64,000 nt of DNA from contig NC_069117.1 of assembly GCF_025612915.1 (NCBI RefSeq), positions 4,970,917-5,034,916 of the forward strand, read 5' to 3'. The DNA comes from Magallana angulata (lineage: Eukaryota > Mollusca > Bivalvia > Ostreida > Ostreidae). Below, piece by piece: positions 1 through 10,874 of this stretch. A model generated the notes under the pieces. It saw only the letters and a program-made list of their open reading frames with translations, had not been told where the DNA came from and made no database searches. Numbering within the stretch: position 1 is the stretch's first letter; every line of letters starts with the position of its first letter. Both the position numbers and the translations under genes were made by a program.

Positions 1-580
1 ATCACATTTGTTTCGGAAGGATGGCCTGGGAAAACATCAGATCGTCACCTGAAAGAGAACTGTGGGCTGATCAGTTTGCTTGAGCCAGGTGATAGTGTAA
101 TGGCTGACAAAGGATTTACCATTGCTGATTTGTTAGAAAAACAGCAGTGTTTTCTAACCATCCCACCATTCAGAGGCACGATGCAATTCTTAAAATGAAT
201 TTTTTTTAAATTTATCCAAATTTTTGGGGAAAATGTATATATATATAGTTCAATTACATGATGAGTATCTTAAGGTTTGAAATCCAATTATATGTAATAA
301 ATTTCAAGGCGTGCATGTATTTCAGAAATTTAACCCTTTCATTTAAGGTAATGCGAATCAGTTTTCTACTGACGATGTCCACAGGAACCAAGAAATAGCA
401 CAGCTTCGCATACATGTAGAGAGGAGCATCGGACGAGTTGAGAATTTTCACGTTTTGGAAGGAGTGGTCCCCCTTAGCATTGTGCCTCTCATCAATAAAA
501 TTTTTCAAGTTTGTTGTTGGTTGACAAATTTGGATTTGCCACTAGTTGATGGAAAAAAGCCAACTTCAGAAGATTCCTGA
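1..580 (+). pseudogene. ISL2EU transposase, 3' exons (copy A)
   Basis: This is the C-terminal part of a DDE_Tnp_4 transposase, the enzyme that cuts and joins element ends. Bases 1-198 encode the end of the nuclease core: ITFVSEGWPGKTSDRHLKEN, then VMADKGF with the second catalytic Asp. After a gap of about 150 bp with a plausible acceptor (TTTAAG near 345), the last exon (about 346-580) encodes QEIAQLRIHVERSIGRVENF, with the catalytic Glu in HVER, and ends at TGA 578-580. The N-terminal half lies off the window. The fuller copy B version has several stops upstream, so this gene is almost certainly dead too. The product name is firm; activity is doubtful. Confidence 0.8.
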
Positions 581-693
581 GTAAGTGATGAAAGTTTAAA
601 CATATTTTATCAATCTCATATATTTACATTACATACAATCATACATTTAGTTATTTCAGATTGAAATACATATGTATATACTTTCTATAATTT

Positions 694-3470
694 TCACAAT
701 ACTAGTAGTGGATAAATATGCCTCATGTAAAATTCTACTAATTTTGGTAGCATATTTGTTACATATTGTTCATTGAAGTAAATCCTCTCAATGAAAATGT
801 TGTCTGACTTTGCCGCTGTCCATACCACAAAGTCCACCCAGGGGAGTCCGATGATGGCCATCTCACCTTGAACCTGTGCATAGTACTTATGCGATTTTTT
901 CAATGTAGGGCCCAATTCACCAAATTCGATACAAAACTGTTTTGAGTTCATTGACATATTATCTGATATTCCCAACAATGTTACATTTTGTCCTGAGATG
1001 GAGTAGGGACATTTAATTTTTAGCAGCCCAATGCTTTCATTATCAACCACTCTTCCATCACTGGAAGCCCCTAGAAAAGAATGTGTTGAACATAAAGTAA
1101 GACCAGACTCTTGTACATCAGGTTCCATTTGAATAGCTCTTCTGATCTGTAGGTAGTCTTCCTTAGCATCCATCTCGTGGTCAACTCCCCACTGGATTGT
1201 CAGAGGTAGCTCAGAGTACCTAAAATTATAGAAATTCGTTTCTAATATCAACATTCACTTAGTTTTTTGTTCTTTTTGAAATAAACAATGTCAGTATTGT
1301 GTTGTATTGTGCTACTTGAATAGTGATGAAAATTTAATTACTTGTCTAGATTCGATCCATATAAAATCTGTTGGAAAGGCATGTTGGTTTGTCTCCTGAT
1401 TGAAGAACATCACCAAATATGGAACTAGTAATCCTTCCGAGATGAAGCTTTTTCCAGAGGTCACTAAGTCTCTGTGCTCTTGTGTGTTTCTCTATATAGC
1501 TCATTAACTCCTGGTCTATCAAAGGTGGTGGCACTGACAAATTACAAAAAATTTTCTTATCGAGCTTTTCAAGACTTCATGATTGTTTGCCATAAATGCA
1601 TTTTTTGAAATATAGATTGTTTATATAATTGTATTGTTTATAGCTTACCATTGTTGGAAGGGAGAAAAGACAGGGTTGTATTGAAAGTATTTTTTATACA
1701 AGCAACAAGAAATATTTTTTGTTGTATTATACAGTAGTTTAAATGAGAAAAATATACTGTGCAATGCTTGTACATGTATTATTGATTTTCATAAACTCAA
1801 AATATATGTCACATTTGTACACTTGGGTGCTTTATCTTTTTAATTGGTCATGTAATTAATCTATGTTTAGGTCTTTGTTATATATGATTGAAGACACTTT
1901 CAACTTACAGTTCCCATCTGAAAACACCATCATTTCCATTTTCAGATGCAGTGGGTGTACAGCTGTAGTCACCTCTACTTCATTCTCCACTACACTTGGG
2001 ACACCAGTGTCTGGGATGTTCCAGAAATGAGCCATTCCTAGGCAGCAATTAAAGGCAGCAATTAAATTTGTACATATATCGATTGGAATTCACAAGTTAA
2101 CAATAAATTTAAAGAATCTGTTTCATTTCAGAAAGACATTGCACATTCTTTAAAGGAGCAATTGCTTTTTAATGTAAGCAAGTTTTCAAATAAACCTGTA
2201 AGGGGAAAACTAGCTTTAAGCTCCCTTAGTTGATCCAGTGACCATGTGAGGCTGTGGTGTCTGTCCTCAGAACGTCTTGGGTCAAACCTTGCCATTGCTG
2301 AACCTTGTGATGGTGATGACAACATAGCTACATTGACATCGGTTTCACTGCTCGCCACTACCTTCGGCCTTGACAGGTTCAGGGTGCTAATAGGCTTTGG
2401 CTTCTGGTTCATTGTTTGTGGAACATTCCACTGGCAAAGTGACGATGTGCAGCTCTGGTCCGTTTGCACCCAAGCTTTTGTTCAGGATTGCACATTAGAT
2501 ATAGAAAAAAGCAGACCGCCAATATGACTGCATGCTTGAGCTAATCTGTAGAAACTAATAAGACACTAAAGTGAAGTGCAAGAGACAAGCAATTTTGATG
2601 AGCTATATAGCTATTAAAATAAAAATGCTATTTATCTAACATGCATTCAACCACAATAACTATGTTTTTAAACAGTATGCAGAGAACAAAATTCACTTCA
2701 CAAAAATAGTAAATCCTCAAGTATGTATGAAGTATCAAGTTTCACAATGCTAGCTATTTTTAAGATATAAACTAAAAAAAAATTACCCTGTAGGGCATTT
2801 ACAATGGGCGAAGTCCACTCTGTTTTTGCCATCAGCATGAGTAATGCACAAAAAAACTTGATAACGCTGTTTTTTCATGGAGGCTAAACAGTATGCTCTT
2901 ATGTACACTGTTGAACCATCAATCTGAAATTTGTTAAGAATAATCAGATAATATTGTCAGTGTAAAAAATAAAATAATCAATATTTTTATTTATATTTTT
3001 TTTTTTTGGGGGGGGGGGGAGAAAATGACGGAAGACAGGATTATATTTTGAATATTAGTAATTCTTTACCACCTTGGTATGATATTAAAAAAAGATTTCT
3101 GTTGCTTGCCTAATCAGTGTGGTGAAACGTGTATATATAGTTTATGGAAGTTTTGGGGCTTGGGAGATTGTTTTTGATGTATGAAAATATAAACTTACTC
3201 TGGCTAAACAGATATCCTGGATATCGCCAGCGTCAAAATGTTTCACGGAGTTATCTAGGCCGTTGAAATTTTGGATACTTTGATCCCCTTGTCTTCTTCT
3301 TATGATCATGAATTCAGAGACGGAAGTGAACGATACCTTCGGAAGTTGAATATTGTTTGATATCGGTTCATAATGAACAGCATTAAAAGGAGGCATGTTT
3401 TCCTTGAACTGCACTCCAGCTCCGGCTCCAGCACCATCAACCGCAGATAACGACTGAACAACTGGAGTTA
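694..3470 (-). pseudogene. ISL2EU SWIM-finger/YqaJ nuclease (copy A, degraded)
   Basis: This minus-strand, multi-exon gene is the second protein of the transposon. Exons in reading order: an N-terminal exon (about 3,200-3,470; AVHYEPISNNIQLP); a SWIM exon (about 2,787-2,923) giving the CKCPTG half; a downstream exon near 2,540 giving the CSH half, then the WNVPQTMNQ and LNLSRPK blocks; a small exon near 1,915-2,040; a YqaJ start exon (1,346-1,540; HLGRITSSIFGDV); and the YqaJ core (694-1,254; GVDHEMDA, FLGASSDGRVV, YYAQVQGEMAI). The core exon is open to its end, but the nuclease motif reads L-K-I-K where copy B has L-E-I-K, so the catalytic Glu is lost. A TGA at 2,482-2,484 sits between the SWIM and WNVP blocks and is shared with copy B. 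Exon ends are estimates from GT/AG signals. Confidence 0.75.
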
Positions 3471-4246
3471 ATGATACTTAATGATACTGGATAATATGTC
3501 GCATATTAAGTCATCTTTCTTCCTTTTCTATGAATTTATACCCAGATCAGATGCTATGTTACGAAATACACTTATGTTTGATTTCATCAAGTTTTCGCGG
3601 GTCGACATACTTGTTGCTAATGTAAACACGTTAACGGTAAACAGGAAATGCTTGTCACTCGTAAAGGAAGTGAAAAAACCCCATAGTGTATCATAAAATG
3701 ATTTTATTCAGTTTATTTTTATTATTAGTTTAGTTGGGTAAAACTTACATATTTTCGATTTTTTTAAAGCATATTTAGCAAAAATATAAAACTTTGACGC
3801 TTCACAGAACAACTTGTGCTTAATCCACTCGGAAGTTCTTCTGCGCATGTCTGCATATATCATTAAAAGGGTCAAATTGAAAATCAATAAACGGCAATGA
3901 CATGGGAACTTTTCTTGATGGACTCGCCAAGGATATCAGGAACGGGGACACCGAGAGTGCCACTATAAGGCTTGACACCTTAGAACAAATGGGAAAGCCT
4001 AATTGGCTATGGAAGTATCAGAACCCTGGACAACAAGGCGAGTCTCTGCTACACTTGGCAATCAAGGACCAGGATGACGACACCCTCGTTACAAAATTAT
4101 CAGAGTTGTGCCCTAATCTGCTTCTCATGGCGAGAGAACAATCGGAGGAGTTTAATGGTCAAACCGTCCTTCATATGGCCATCACAAAAGGCAACATCGA
4201 GGCTATCCAGGCAATGCTAGAGGTTGGTTGGAGAAGGATATACAGA

Positions 4247-4940
4247 CAGTGGCGTAGCTAGACCAGAAACGAAGTGCATGCTTAAATTGGCCGGGGGTGT
4301 GGGGGCCGCCATGAGGCCCCCAGTGGGTCCAGGACGAAGCCTGGTGGGGGCCCAGGGGGCAAAGGCCCCGGAAGCTCATGAATTCTGACGATTTTTAACA
4401 CTAACAATCATCGCAGAAATTGAAAGGAATGCTCACTATTTAAGCATATTTTTAAGCATTTAAAATTGTTTTGGTTAAAGTTTAGGCATAAAATAAAATC
4501 ACAAAACTCATTAAAAGCTTATTAAAGAAGAAAACACTTTTGACGCTTGTTTTTGACCCACTCAAATCTTTTATTCTTAAGTTCATTTTCACCTAGTTTA
4601 TGCTAATGAATAAAGCTGTGATATCTATGGGGGAAATTAAAAGGATGTGCTTTATTAGGTACATGCATTGTGTACTGTTCTTTAATAATTATAATAATTA
4701 TGATACTGTAAGACAACATTGCGTGTCTATATTTGGTACTTAAGACGTCTTTGTTTAGCATTTATTCCGGATAAAGTAGGATTGGGTGACGGAAACCGGT
4801 TGAAGGGATAGCTAAGTATGGACCTTAATACTTGAATTCTTTTTTTTCTTTCTTTTTTTTTTTTTACTGAGTTTCTTCCTTTTCCCCAAAAATGATGTGC
4901 ATGCTCAGGCATATAAGCATACATGGTAGCTACGCCACTG
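4247..4940. mobile_element. Non-autonomous DNA transposon in the TRPV pseudogene
   Basis: This 694-bp insertion has terminal inverted repeats of 14 bases, CAGTGGCGTAGCTA, at both ends. It is flanked by the 5-base direct repeat ACAGA (4,242-4,246 and 4,941-4,945), which reads as a target-site duplication. Joining the flanks restores the reading of the paralogous TRPV genes, so the host gene was here first. It has a GC-rich head (GGCCCCC runs) and no coding capacity. Ends beginning CAG suggest a hAT-like element, but a 5-base duplication is not the usual 8, so the superfamily is open. Copy B has a deletion across this site. Confidence 0.9.
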
Positions 4941-6780
4941 ACAGATGTCCACTTTGTTGCACATTCGCGCAACAGGATCTCGTTTCGTGAACACTGTAAT
5001 GTTGAGGGCAACTTCCTTTAACTGTCGCCGCACTAACGGGGAATACCGACATAGTTGATGTTCTTTTAGAGTTTAGAGCTGATTTGCACATTCAAAATGA
5101 AGAGTACGACACTGTGTTCCATTCGTTGGTAAAGTACGCAGCGACATATCCAGAGAAGGTAGTTACCATTATTCAAATGATGCGGCACTTGAATCAAGAA
5201 CTGGAAAACAAAAACCGAATCGAAAAAAAACACGTTAGACCACTCTGGAAATGATATGCATCGACATACCCATTCATTAGTTTAGTTTCTGAAAAACAGG
5301 GAACACCTTACCCCACTTCAGCTTGCCGCCAAACACGGTGTGACAGAACTTTTCGAAGAGATTCTTAACATCAAAGATTTATATTGCTTTATAAGTGCAA
5401 ATAATGGATTGTTTGACGTTAAGGAATATGATGTAACAGAAATAGATACTGTCAGCACCGTTCGAGCCTCCGGAAAACGCTACCACGCACCTGCTTTCTC
5501 AAAGAAAACTATTCCCCAATATATGCATGGAATAGCTAAAATCGTCGTGCACTCAAATGAAACACAGTGTGCACCCTGTGGTGAACAATGTTGCTCCTAC
5601 CCCGAAACAGAATCTATTTTAGAAATGCTTTTTGGATTTGACTACGATAGCAAAGACGCATATCGTATTATTGAGTTACCGCCTGTAAAAAATATCATCA
5701 AAATGAAATGGAATTCGTACCAATGGTTTTTCATATTATGGATGGTACTACATTATGCCTTCATGATAGTCTTGACTATCTATAGCGTATATAATGTTGA
5801 ATTAAGCATCCCAAGTGTGAATGAAAACAATGCTACTACGCTGTCTGAAAATTTTGTTTACGGATTTCGATGGGTTTCTTTTGTTGCAGGTGCCTTCTAC
5901 GGTTTTATAGCAGTTTGTTTGTTGAGCGCTAAGTTTCGTAAGAAAAATAAACGCTCTTACTTTGTTCATAATTTGGAATACATCATTCCTATGTTGATGC
6001 TATCTGGTACAATGATCGTTGATGTTTTGTGGTCGATAACAGAGGAACATGATAACATTCCTCTAATCTTAGCTTTAATTTGCGGGTGGTGGTTGAATGT
6101 ATTTTTTCGTTCACCAATTAAACATTTTAGTTTCTTCACAGAACTAATCAAGCGTGTGATTATTGGGGATCTTTTCCGATTTGGACTGGTTATTCTATTT
6201 GTATTGTTTTCTTTCACCGCTGGAATGTATATAGTGTTTCGAGGAACAGATGAAGAGGATTTCACTTCGTACGGTAGCACAATGATGTCAATGTTTAAGC
6301 TCGGGATCGGAGTTGATGATATTGGCGTACTTTATTCCGCCCGAATTCCTTGGGTTGCGATTACGATCTTCATTGTCTATACGGTCTTCACATATATTCT
6401 CATGCTAAATGCCTTGATTGCAATGATGTCACAGACATGTTCCCTTGTGCTAGAAGGACGGTTTCCTCAGTGGCGAATACAACAACTCTCTGTCGTTCTT
6501 TTCATCGAGGATATCATCTGTCTTTGCTGTTTTCAGAATATTTTGTCCTGTGCCGAGACAAGAAAAACTATCAAAGGGTCAGATCCAATTACAAAACAAT
6601 TGAAATACGAAGCAAATGGAATATAAAATGACGGAGGACAAAAAACGTGCAAAAAAGAAATGCAGTAAATTACAAACACTACGCCCACAGTTGAATATAC
6701 AGGAAAGTCTGCTCATGAGTAACGATTTTACGAACTCAATGTACAACTCGAACTTTACTTCCTTTCGGCAAAGGTATAGG

Positions 6781-6818
6781 ACGGGAGATCTTGCTTCTGA
6801 GTCAGTAAGATCTCCCGT
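6781..6818. other. 12-base inverted repeat in the TRPV tail
   Basis: ACGGGAGATCTT at 6,781-6,792 is repeated inverted at 6,807-6,818 with a 14-base loop, inside the C-terminal tail coding region. Copy B has one mismatch (ACAGGAGATCTT). It may be chance within a Ser/Arg-rich tail. Confidence 0.5.
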
Positions 6819-7197
6819 TGGTGACTCCTTTCAACCTTCTGTTCGTCGTAGAAAGTCAACGAAAGAAAAGAAAAGGAAACCACTTGATAAACTAGATGAA
6901 AGGAACACGGACGAAGAAAATGAAGAAATGAAAAACGTAAGACAGGTATCGCCAAAAACTCCCGAAGTACTTTCTGACCGAAGTCCTACAAGAAAACCGA
7001 CGCCAAAATCGCAACGAACAAGATATCTTTCTGAGAATGATAAGGAACAGCGGAGCCAGCACTCACCTGTTGTTGAAATTGAGTCGCCAATATGGCGGGT
7101 AAACCTAGCTAGGACACCTCTTAATGGACTGAATTTTGAAAAGGGGCAGAAGCATTTAGAGTATGAAATCCGGAATCACGCTGATTCATATACCTGA

Positions 7198-7738
7198 TCA
7201 AATCAAAATGTACATATAATGTTGAAGGTTATGGAGCATCGTATCAAAAGTGCTATTTTAAGACATGCTGTGATATTCGGTGACAAAAACTCAATACGAT
7301 GATTATTTATTGTGTTTGAGTTTTCTAAACGTTTTGGATACATAATTTGAAAACATTTTGAAGTTTGTAATTGACATTGTAAGGGTAAACATTTTCAATC
7401 TAGTCTAGTCGGGTTTTTGCATTCATAGTAAACAGGCAGTATTATACATTGAAATAGTTGAATTTCATGGTTACATTTGAAAAAAAAAATAAAAAGGTTA
7501 AAGTTATAACAAAATTGATTTCTTATATAGCATTGTTTCTAATTGAACACGCACGCACACACGCGCACACCGACGGTCTCATCACAATGGGTATCTAAAA
7601 ATGTTCTTAAAAGGTACAAATGCATTGTATTTTTAATTAACAGATTGAGCAATGACTAGCTGCAGGTCTGTATCTCCCGGTCTGAAAAAAATCGGATGGA
7701 CGACCTGGGAGTTACAGTGCCTCCCAATGTATAAATCT
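7198..7738. other. TRPV 3' flank, no gene seen
   Basis: AT-rich DNA after the TRPV stop. An AATAAA stands near 7,487, a possible old poly(A) signal of the pseudogene. A short (CA)n-like run lies at about 7,550-7,570. No coding signal was seen. Confidence 0.6.
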
Positions 7739-8151
7739 GCAATTTACGGCGCACAAAAAATTGTGCTAGATTTGGACTGACTAACCTTATTTCCATACAA
7801 ATTTTGTGAAAAAATTTAGAACCATTAAATTTTTTAGGCAGTTTACTACTGATATCATCACTTAACTTGTCTCAGACTATCTCTTAAACATGCTAACCAA
7901 CCTCGGAAAATGAAGTATGTTAATGTACGTCGAGATCGAGAGTCGCCAATTTTACGTGTAAACAAACTGCTCCACTTCACTTTACGGGACTGGTGATGGT
8001 GTTTAAAAGAGTATCAGAGGCAAATAAAGTGACGATATCTGTAGTAAAATGTCCCAGGAGTTTTTTGGAATCAAATATGTGTACAGATAGTGTTTGGAAA
8101 TGAGAATAATCAGTCTAAAACTAGCGCAATTTTTTGTGCGCCGTAAATTGC
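7739..8151. mobile_element. MITE-like inverted-repeat element (copy A)
   Basis: Inverted ends about 40 bases long: GCAATTTACGGCGCACAAAA at 7,739 and its complement ending at 8,151. The interior of about 330 bp has no open frame of note. The same element is at 60,947-61,344 in copy B, so it was present before the segment duplicated. No clear target duplication was found; the superfamily is unknown. Confidence 0.75.
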
Positions 8152-8611
8152 AATTTAGAAAACCATGACTGTATTCCTGTATATTGACATACAAATTTAT
8201 CGGTAAAACTCAAAACAAACCCTCAAACTGTATTGTAATGGCTGTGTTTAATTGATCTGATGTTATACGTTCATATCAAATGTATATTTTCATATGTGTG
8301 AACATTTCTGCAATGAAAAAAGAAATAACATATTCAGGAACAAAGTTCTCATCAGATCTACTTTAGAAATTTAGATATGATATCTTTAGCAATGGCCTAT
8401 TACATTTTCAAATAATCATGCATTGAAATTTGGAAATTTATCTATTTGTTTTATAGAACTCTTTTTCTGAAGGAGATTAGTAAAGTCCTATTATGACCAG
8501 TGCGCTTAACCGCAAAACTGATCGACACCAAATTTGGAATCAATCTAAAATCTGCCTAGTAGAACTATTATCAGAACCATACATTTGCTTGTATTGCAAT
8601 ATGTGCATATC
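8152..8611. other. Upstream region of the VWC gene, no gene seen
   Basis: AT-rich DNA between the inverted-repeat element and the VWC promoter. No open frame or repeat was recognised. Confidence 0.5.
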
Positions 8612-8617
8612 TATAAA
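8612..8617 (+). promoter_or_regulatory. TATA box of VWC gene, copy A
   Basis: TATAAA lies 83 bases before the ATG, a plausible distance for a start site near 8,642 and a short leader. The matching place in copy B reads CTATACAAC after a small deletion, so the box is absent there. Confidence 0.6.
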
Positions 8618-8694
8618 ATGTACAACATCTTAGTAGGGCTATAACTAAAGATAAGCACTCCATTCCTTCCACCGACCCTTGACATACAAAGAAG

Positions 8695-9294
8695 ATGGTG
8701 TCTCTAACAATACACAGCCTTTGTCTTATAGCCGCAATTTTTCTGACGGTCAGTGGTCAGGACCTTGTCACATCTTCAGGCTGCCTTTACCACGGTAAGG
8801 TCTACCCGGTCGGGTCCTTCGATCCCTCTCCATGTGAGATCTGCCAGTGTTCGTCCTCTGGACAAGCCTACTGTGCCATTGTATACTGCTTTTCCGTCGG
8901 TTGTGCCGATGCCGTCCACGATCCTAACCAATGCTGTCCTGTGTGTCCTAACGGTAACAATTGCTCAATATAATTTCTTGTTATTTTATGTTTTGTCATT
9001 ATTGGGGTTGTGCTCATAATTGGATATAGAATATACAAAACTTAATTAAATTAAATTCAAATGTTAAAACTACCAGTAGTCTTAAAATCATCGATAATGA
9101 ACCCATAATGAATTTTAGGTCGAAATTGCAAGGCTCCAGATGGAACCATTATTAAACATGGCGACACCTACTCGACAGCATATATAACGTGTCATTGCTT
9201 ACAGTTCGGCACTCTGGCGGAATGCGCCTACAAACCCCGCAGCCAATTCAACCTCAAATCGTCGAGCCGCCCAAACCAGTCAGCTAAACTGTAG
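8695..9294 (+). CDS. Small secreted VWC-domain protein (copy A, 144 aa, two exons)
   Basis: Exon 1 (8,695-8,953) begins with a signal peptide (VSLTIHSLCLIAAIFLTVSG), so the product should be secreted. A single von Willebrand C domain with ten Cys follows: CLYHGK, PCEICQC, YC, YC, GC and the closing CCPVC. A GTAACA donor at 8,954 and a TTTTAG acceptor ending at 9,118 bound a 165-bp phase-1 intron. Exon 2 (9,119-9,294) adds a half-VWC (NCKAPDG, TCHC, AEC) and a short tail ending at TAG 9,292-9,294. VWC domains bind proteins such as BMPs, and single-VWC proteins in invertebrates are linked to immunity or shell matrix; which applies here is unknown. The tail differs from copy B because a run of C is one base shorter. 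TATA and poly(A) signals support expression. Confidence 0.88.
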
Positions 9295-9299
9295 TCAGC

Positions 9300-9305
9300 A
9301 ATAAA
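9300..9305 (+). terminator. Poly(A) signal of VWC gene, copy A
   Basis: AATAAA begins six bases after the stop codon. Copy B has AAAAAA at the same place. Confidence 0.6.
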
Positions 9306-9556
9306 TTCATACAGGATATTGTTCGTACATATTTTAATAATGTTTAATATATTCAAATTCTTGAACACGTGTCGCTGTAAATTAACATCAATCTTGTTCA
9401 CTAAGTTAGTCGATATTTTTAGATAGAAACTGCAATATGTCTAGGCCTGTTTGTTGATGGGTTTGGACGTCCCCGAAGGCATGTTTCTGCTGAGGCTTAA
9501 TAATCAGTTTAAACTCAAAGCTTGAACTCAAATGGTTAATTGTTATCGTATGAGAC

Positions 9557-10310
9557 CATCTTCGCTAGCCAATGGGTTTCGGTCCACTTTACTCCCCATA
9601 CACCCTTGGCGGATTTCATTACGAAAACTCAGTGACAAACACCGTTTTATGATTGGCTGCAGTTGCGACTAGCTGATCCAATCGCAGTGTTTGTTAATAT
9701 AAACTTTAGAAGAAAACACATGTGTGATCTTTGGTAATTCATTCGGTGCTTTGAACAAGTTGAGACACATGTTCTCGAGTACAGAGCATCCCCAAACGAT
9801 GGTCTAACCAGATCGCTTTAAAAACCTATCTTTATTACTGGAATTGAACATAGTTCTACAAACTTGTCAAGGCTGGCGTGATAGCATAAGAAAAATGCAT
9901 GTGGAATATAGAATTTGCCTATCCCGTTAGTATATACGTTACTGCTTATGGTTATTGCTTTTTAAAGAGTTCAATGAGCTGTGTTTAATTTAATTTCTTT
10001 GGTCTGCAATATTCACGACAACGATACCTGGTTTCATGGCATGTAAGCTTTCATATAAATCGGCGACCTTTTCACTCCCGGTACAGGTCTTACAAAACAC
10101 TTTGAATAAAACATTCCGTGCTTTCCCAAAGTTATAACTTAATTCGTGTGTAATAACATCGTTAATTATGTTCCGATATTCGGTAATCAACATGTTTTTA
10201 TATTGTATGAATGCTATGATGTGTATATAACCCGTTGTTAAATTCGATAAAAATATATATATGCAAGGGGCGCAACTCAAGTTGCTCGCTAGATAGCGCC
10301 ACATTCGTAA
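9557..10310. mobile_element. Remnant of an inverted-repeat element (copy A)
   Basis: The left arm (from 9,557; CATCTTCGCTAGCCAATGGG) follows GTATGAGAC, the 9-base sequence that flanks the complete copy B element at 62,754-63,296. The right arm is cut short near 10,310 (GTAATGAAATCCGTCAA) by a deletion. About 380 bp at 9,633-10,018 differ from copy B, where a cluster of palindromic repeats stands instead. The two copies have therefore been rearranged inside this element since duplication. Confidence 0.7.
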
Positions 10311-10874
10311 TGAAATCCGTCAAATTTATTATATGACATCTTTGTTATTGTCCTCATATTCCAAAAGGGATATATAATTAATTTTACAAGTTAAAACTTA
10401 AAATAATTTTTTGCTGATTTTATCAATTAAAAACAAATTAAATCTACTTTTTATTAAATTGCATGTAGTTTGAAATTTAGATTTATTTCAAAATTACATC
10501 CATCAAAATTATATTAAAATTGACAAATTCAAATTGAACTTCTGACGGCCGACCTATAATTTCATTGCGCATGTTTTGTTGCAATCAAGTAAAATATAAT
10601 AGTGAATTTAATAATTTTAATACATTTCATTTTTAATATTTGACTTTGTTATACTTTCATGTTAAATACTGAAATCTGATTGGTTAAGACGCTGTTGATA
10701 ATCCGTTTTATTACACTCAGCGTTAGCAATACACTTGGCAACGGGTAACACAACGAATTGTTACATGCGCGTAAATTATGCGCGTACGGTTCGCCGTAGA
10801 ATTCATGTCATTTCTATATAAAGGCAGTAAAAAGTTCTCTATAATTAAGACATTCAGTATAATAAAATATATAG

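Larger units (their letters stand above)
1..3850. mobile_element. ISL2EU-type DNA transposon, copy A (right two thirds)
   Basis: This is the right part of a two-gene DNA transposon whose full form is at 52,052-57,870. It has the 3' exons of a THAP/DDE transposase on + and a convergent SWIM/YqaJ nuclease gene on -. The right terminal inverted repeat lies at about 3,820-3,850, and its inner part reads ATCCACTCGGAAGTTCTTCT. A DDE_Tnp_4 transposase paired with a YqaJ nuclease is, to my knowledge, typical of ISL2EU elements, which are related to PIF/Harbinger. The family name rests on this gene pairing. The element ends about 50 bp before the first readable codon of the TRPV pseudogene. Confidence 0.8.
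3902..7197 (+). pseudogene. TRPV-like channel pseudogene (copy A)
   Basis: This is the relic of a TRPV-family cation channel. Bases 3,902-4,246 encode the first ankyrin region (GETLLHLAIK type, then GQTVLHMAITKGN). A 694-bp transposon then interrupts it. Ankyrin coding resumes after 4,941 in shifting frames, with a TAG for Trp near 5,284 and a run of eight A at about 5,223. From 5,340 to 6,626 one frame of 428 codons stays open: last ankyrin, pre-S1, S1 to S6, the filter LGIGVDDIG, the S6 stretch LNALIAMM and the TRP-box QWRIQQLSVVL. A deletion of about 29 bases near 6,612, shared with copy B, then shifts the frame, and the basic tail continues at 6,616-7,197. The N-terminus is cut by the neighbouring ISL2EU end. 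An isolated pore fragment might be expressed, but there is no sign of it. Confidence 0.92.
1..10660 (+). repeat. Segmental duplication, copy A (left-truncated by window)
   Basis: This stretch matches 53,963 to about 63,860 in the same orientation. It holds the same series: ISL2EU transposase end, YqaJ gene, TRPV pseudogene, inverted-repeat element, VWC gene and an AT-rich flank. By eye, the transposon and TRPV parts differ at about 1 to 3 percent of sites. The flank beyond the VWC gene differs more, with many small indels. Base 1 corresponds to 53,963. The homology is still recognisable at about 10,660 and then fades. Copy A has a 694-bp element in its TRPV pseudogene that copy B lacks. The boundaries are approximate. 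Confidence 0.95.

Noticed and set aside
2246-2527. 93-codon plus-strand frame inside the ISL2EU element (also at 56,221)
   Set aside because: It is antisense to the SWIM/WNVP exon of the YqaJ gene and has no family of its own.
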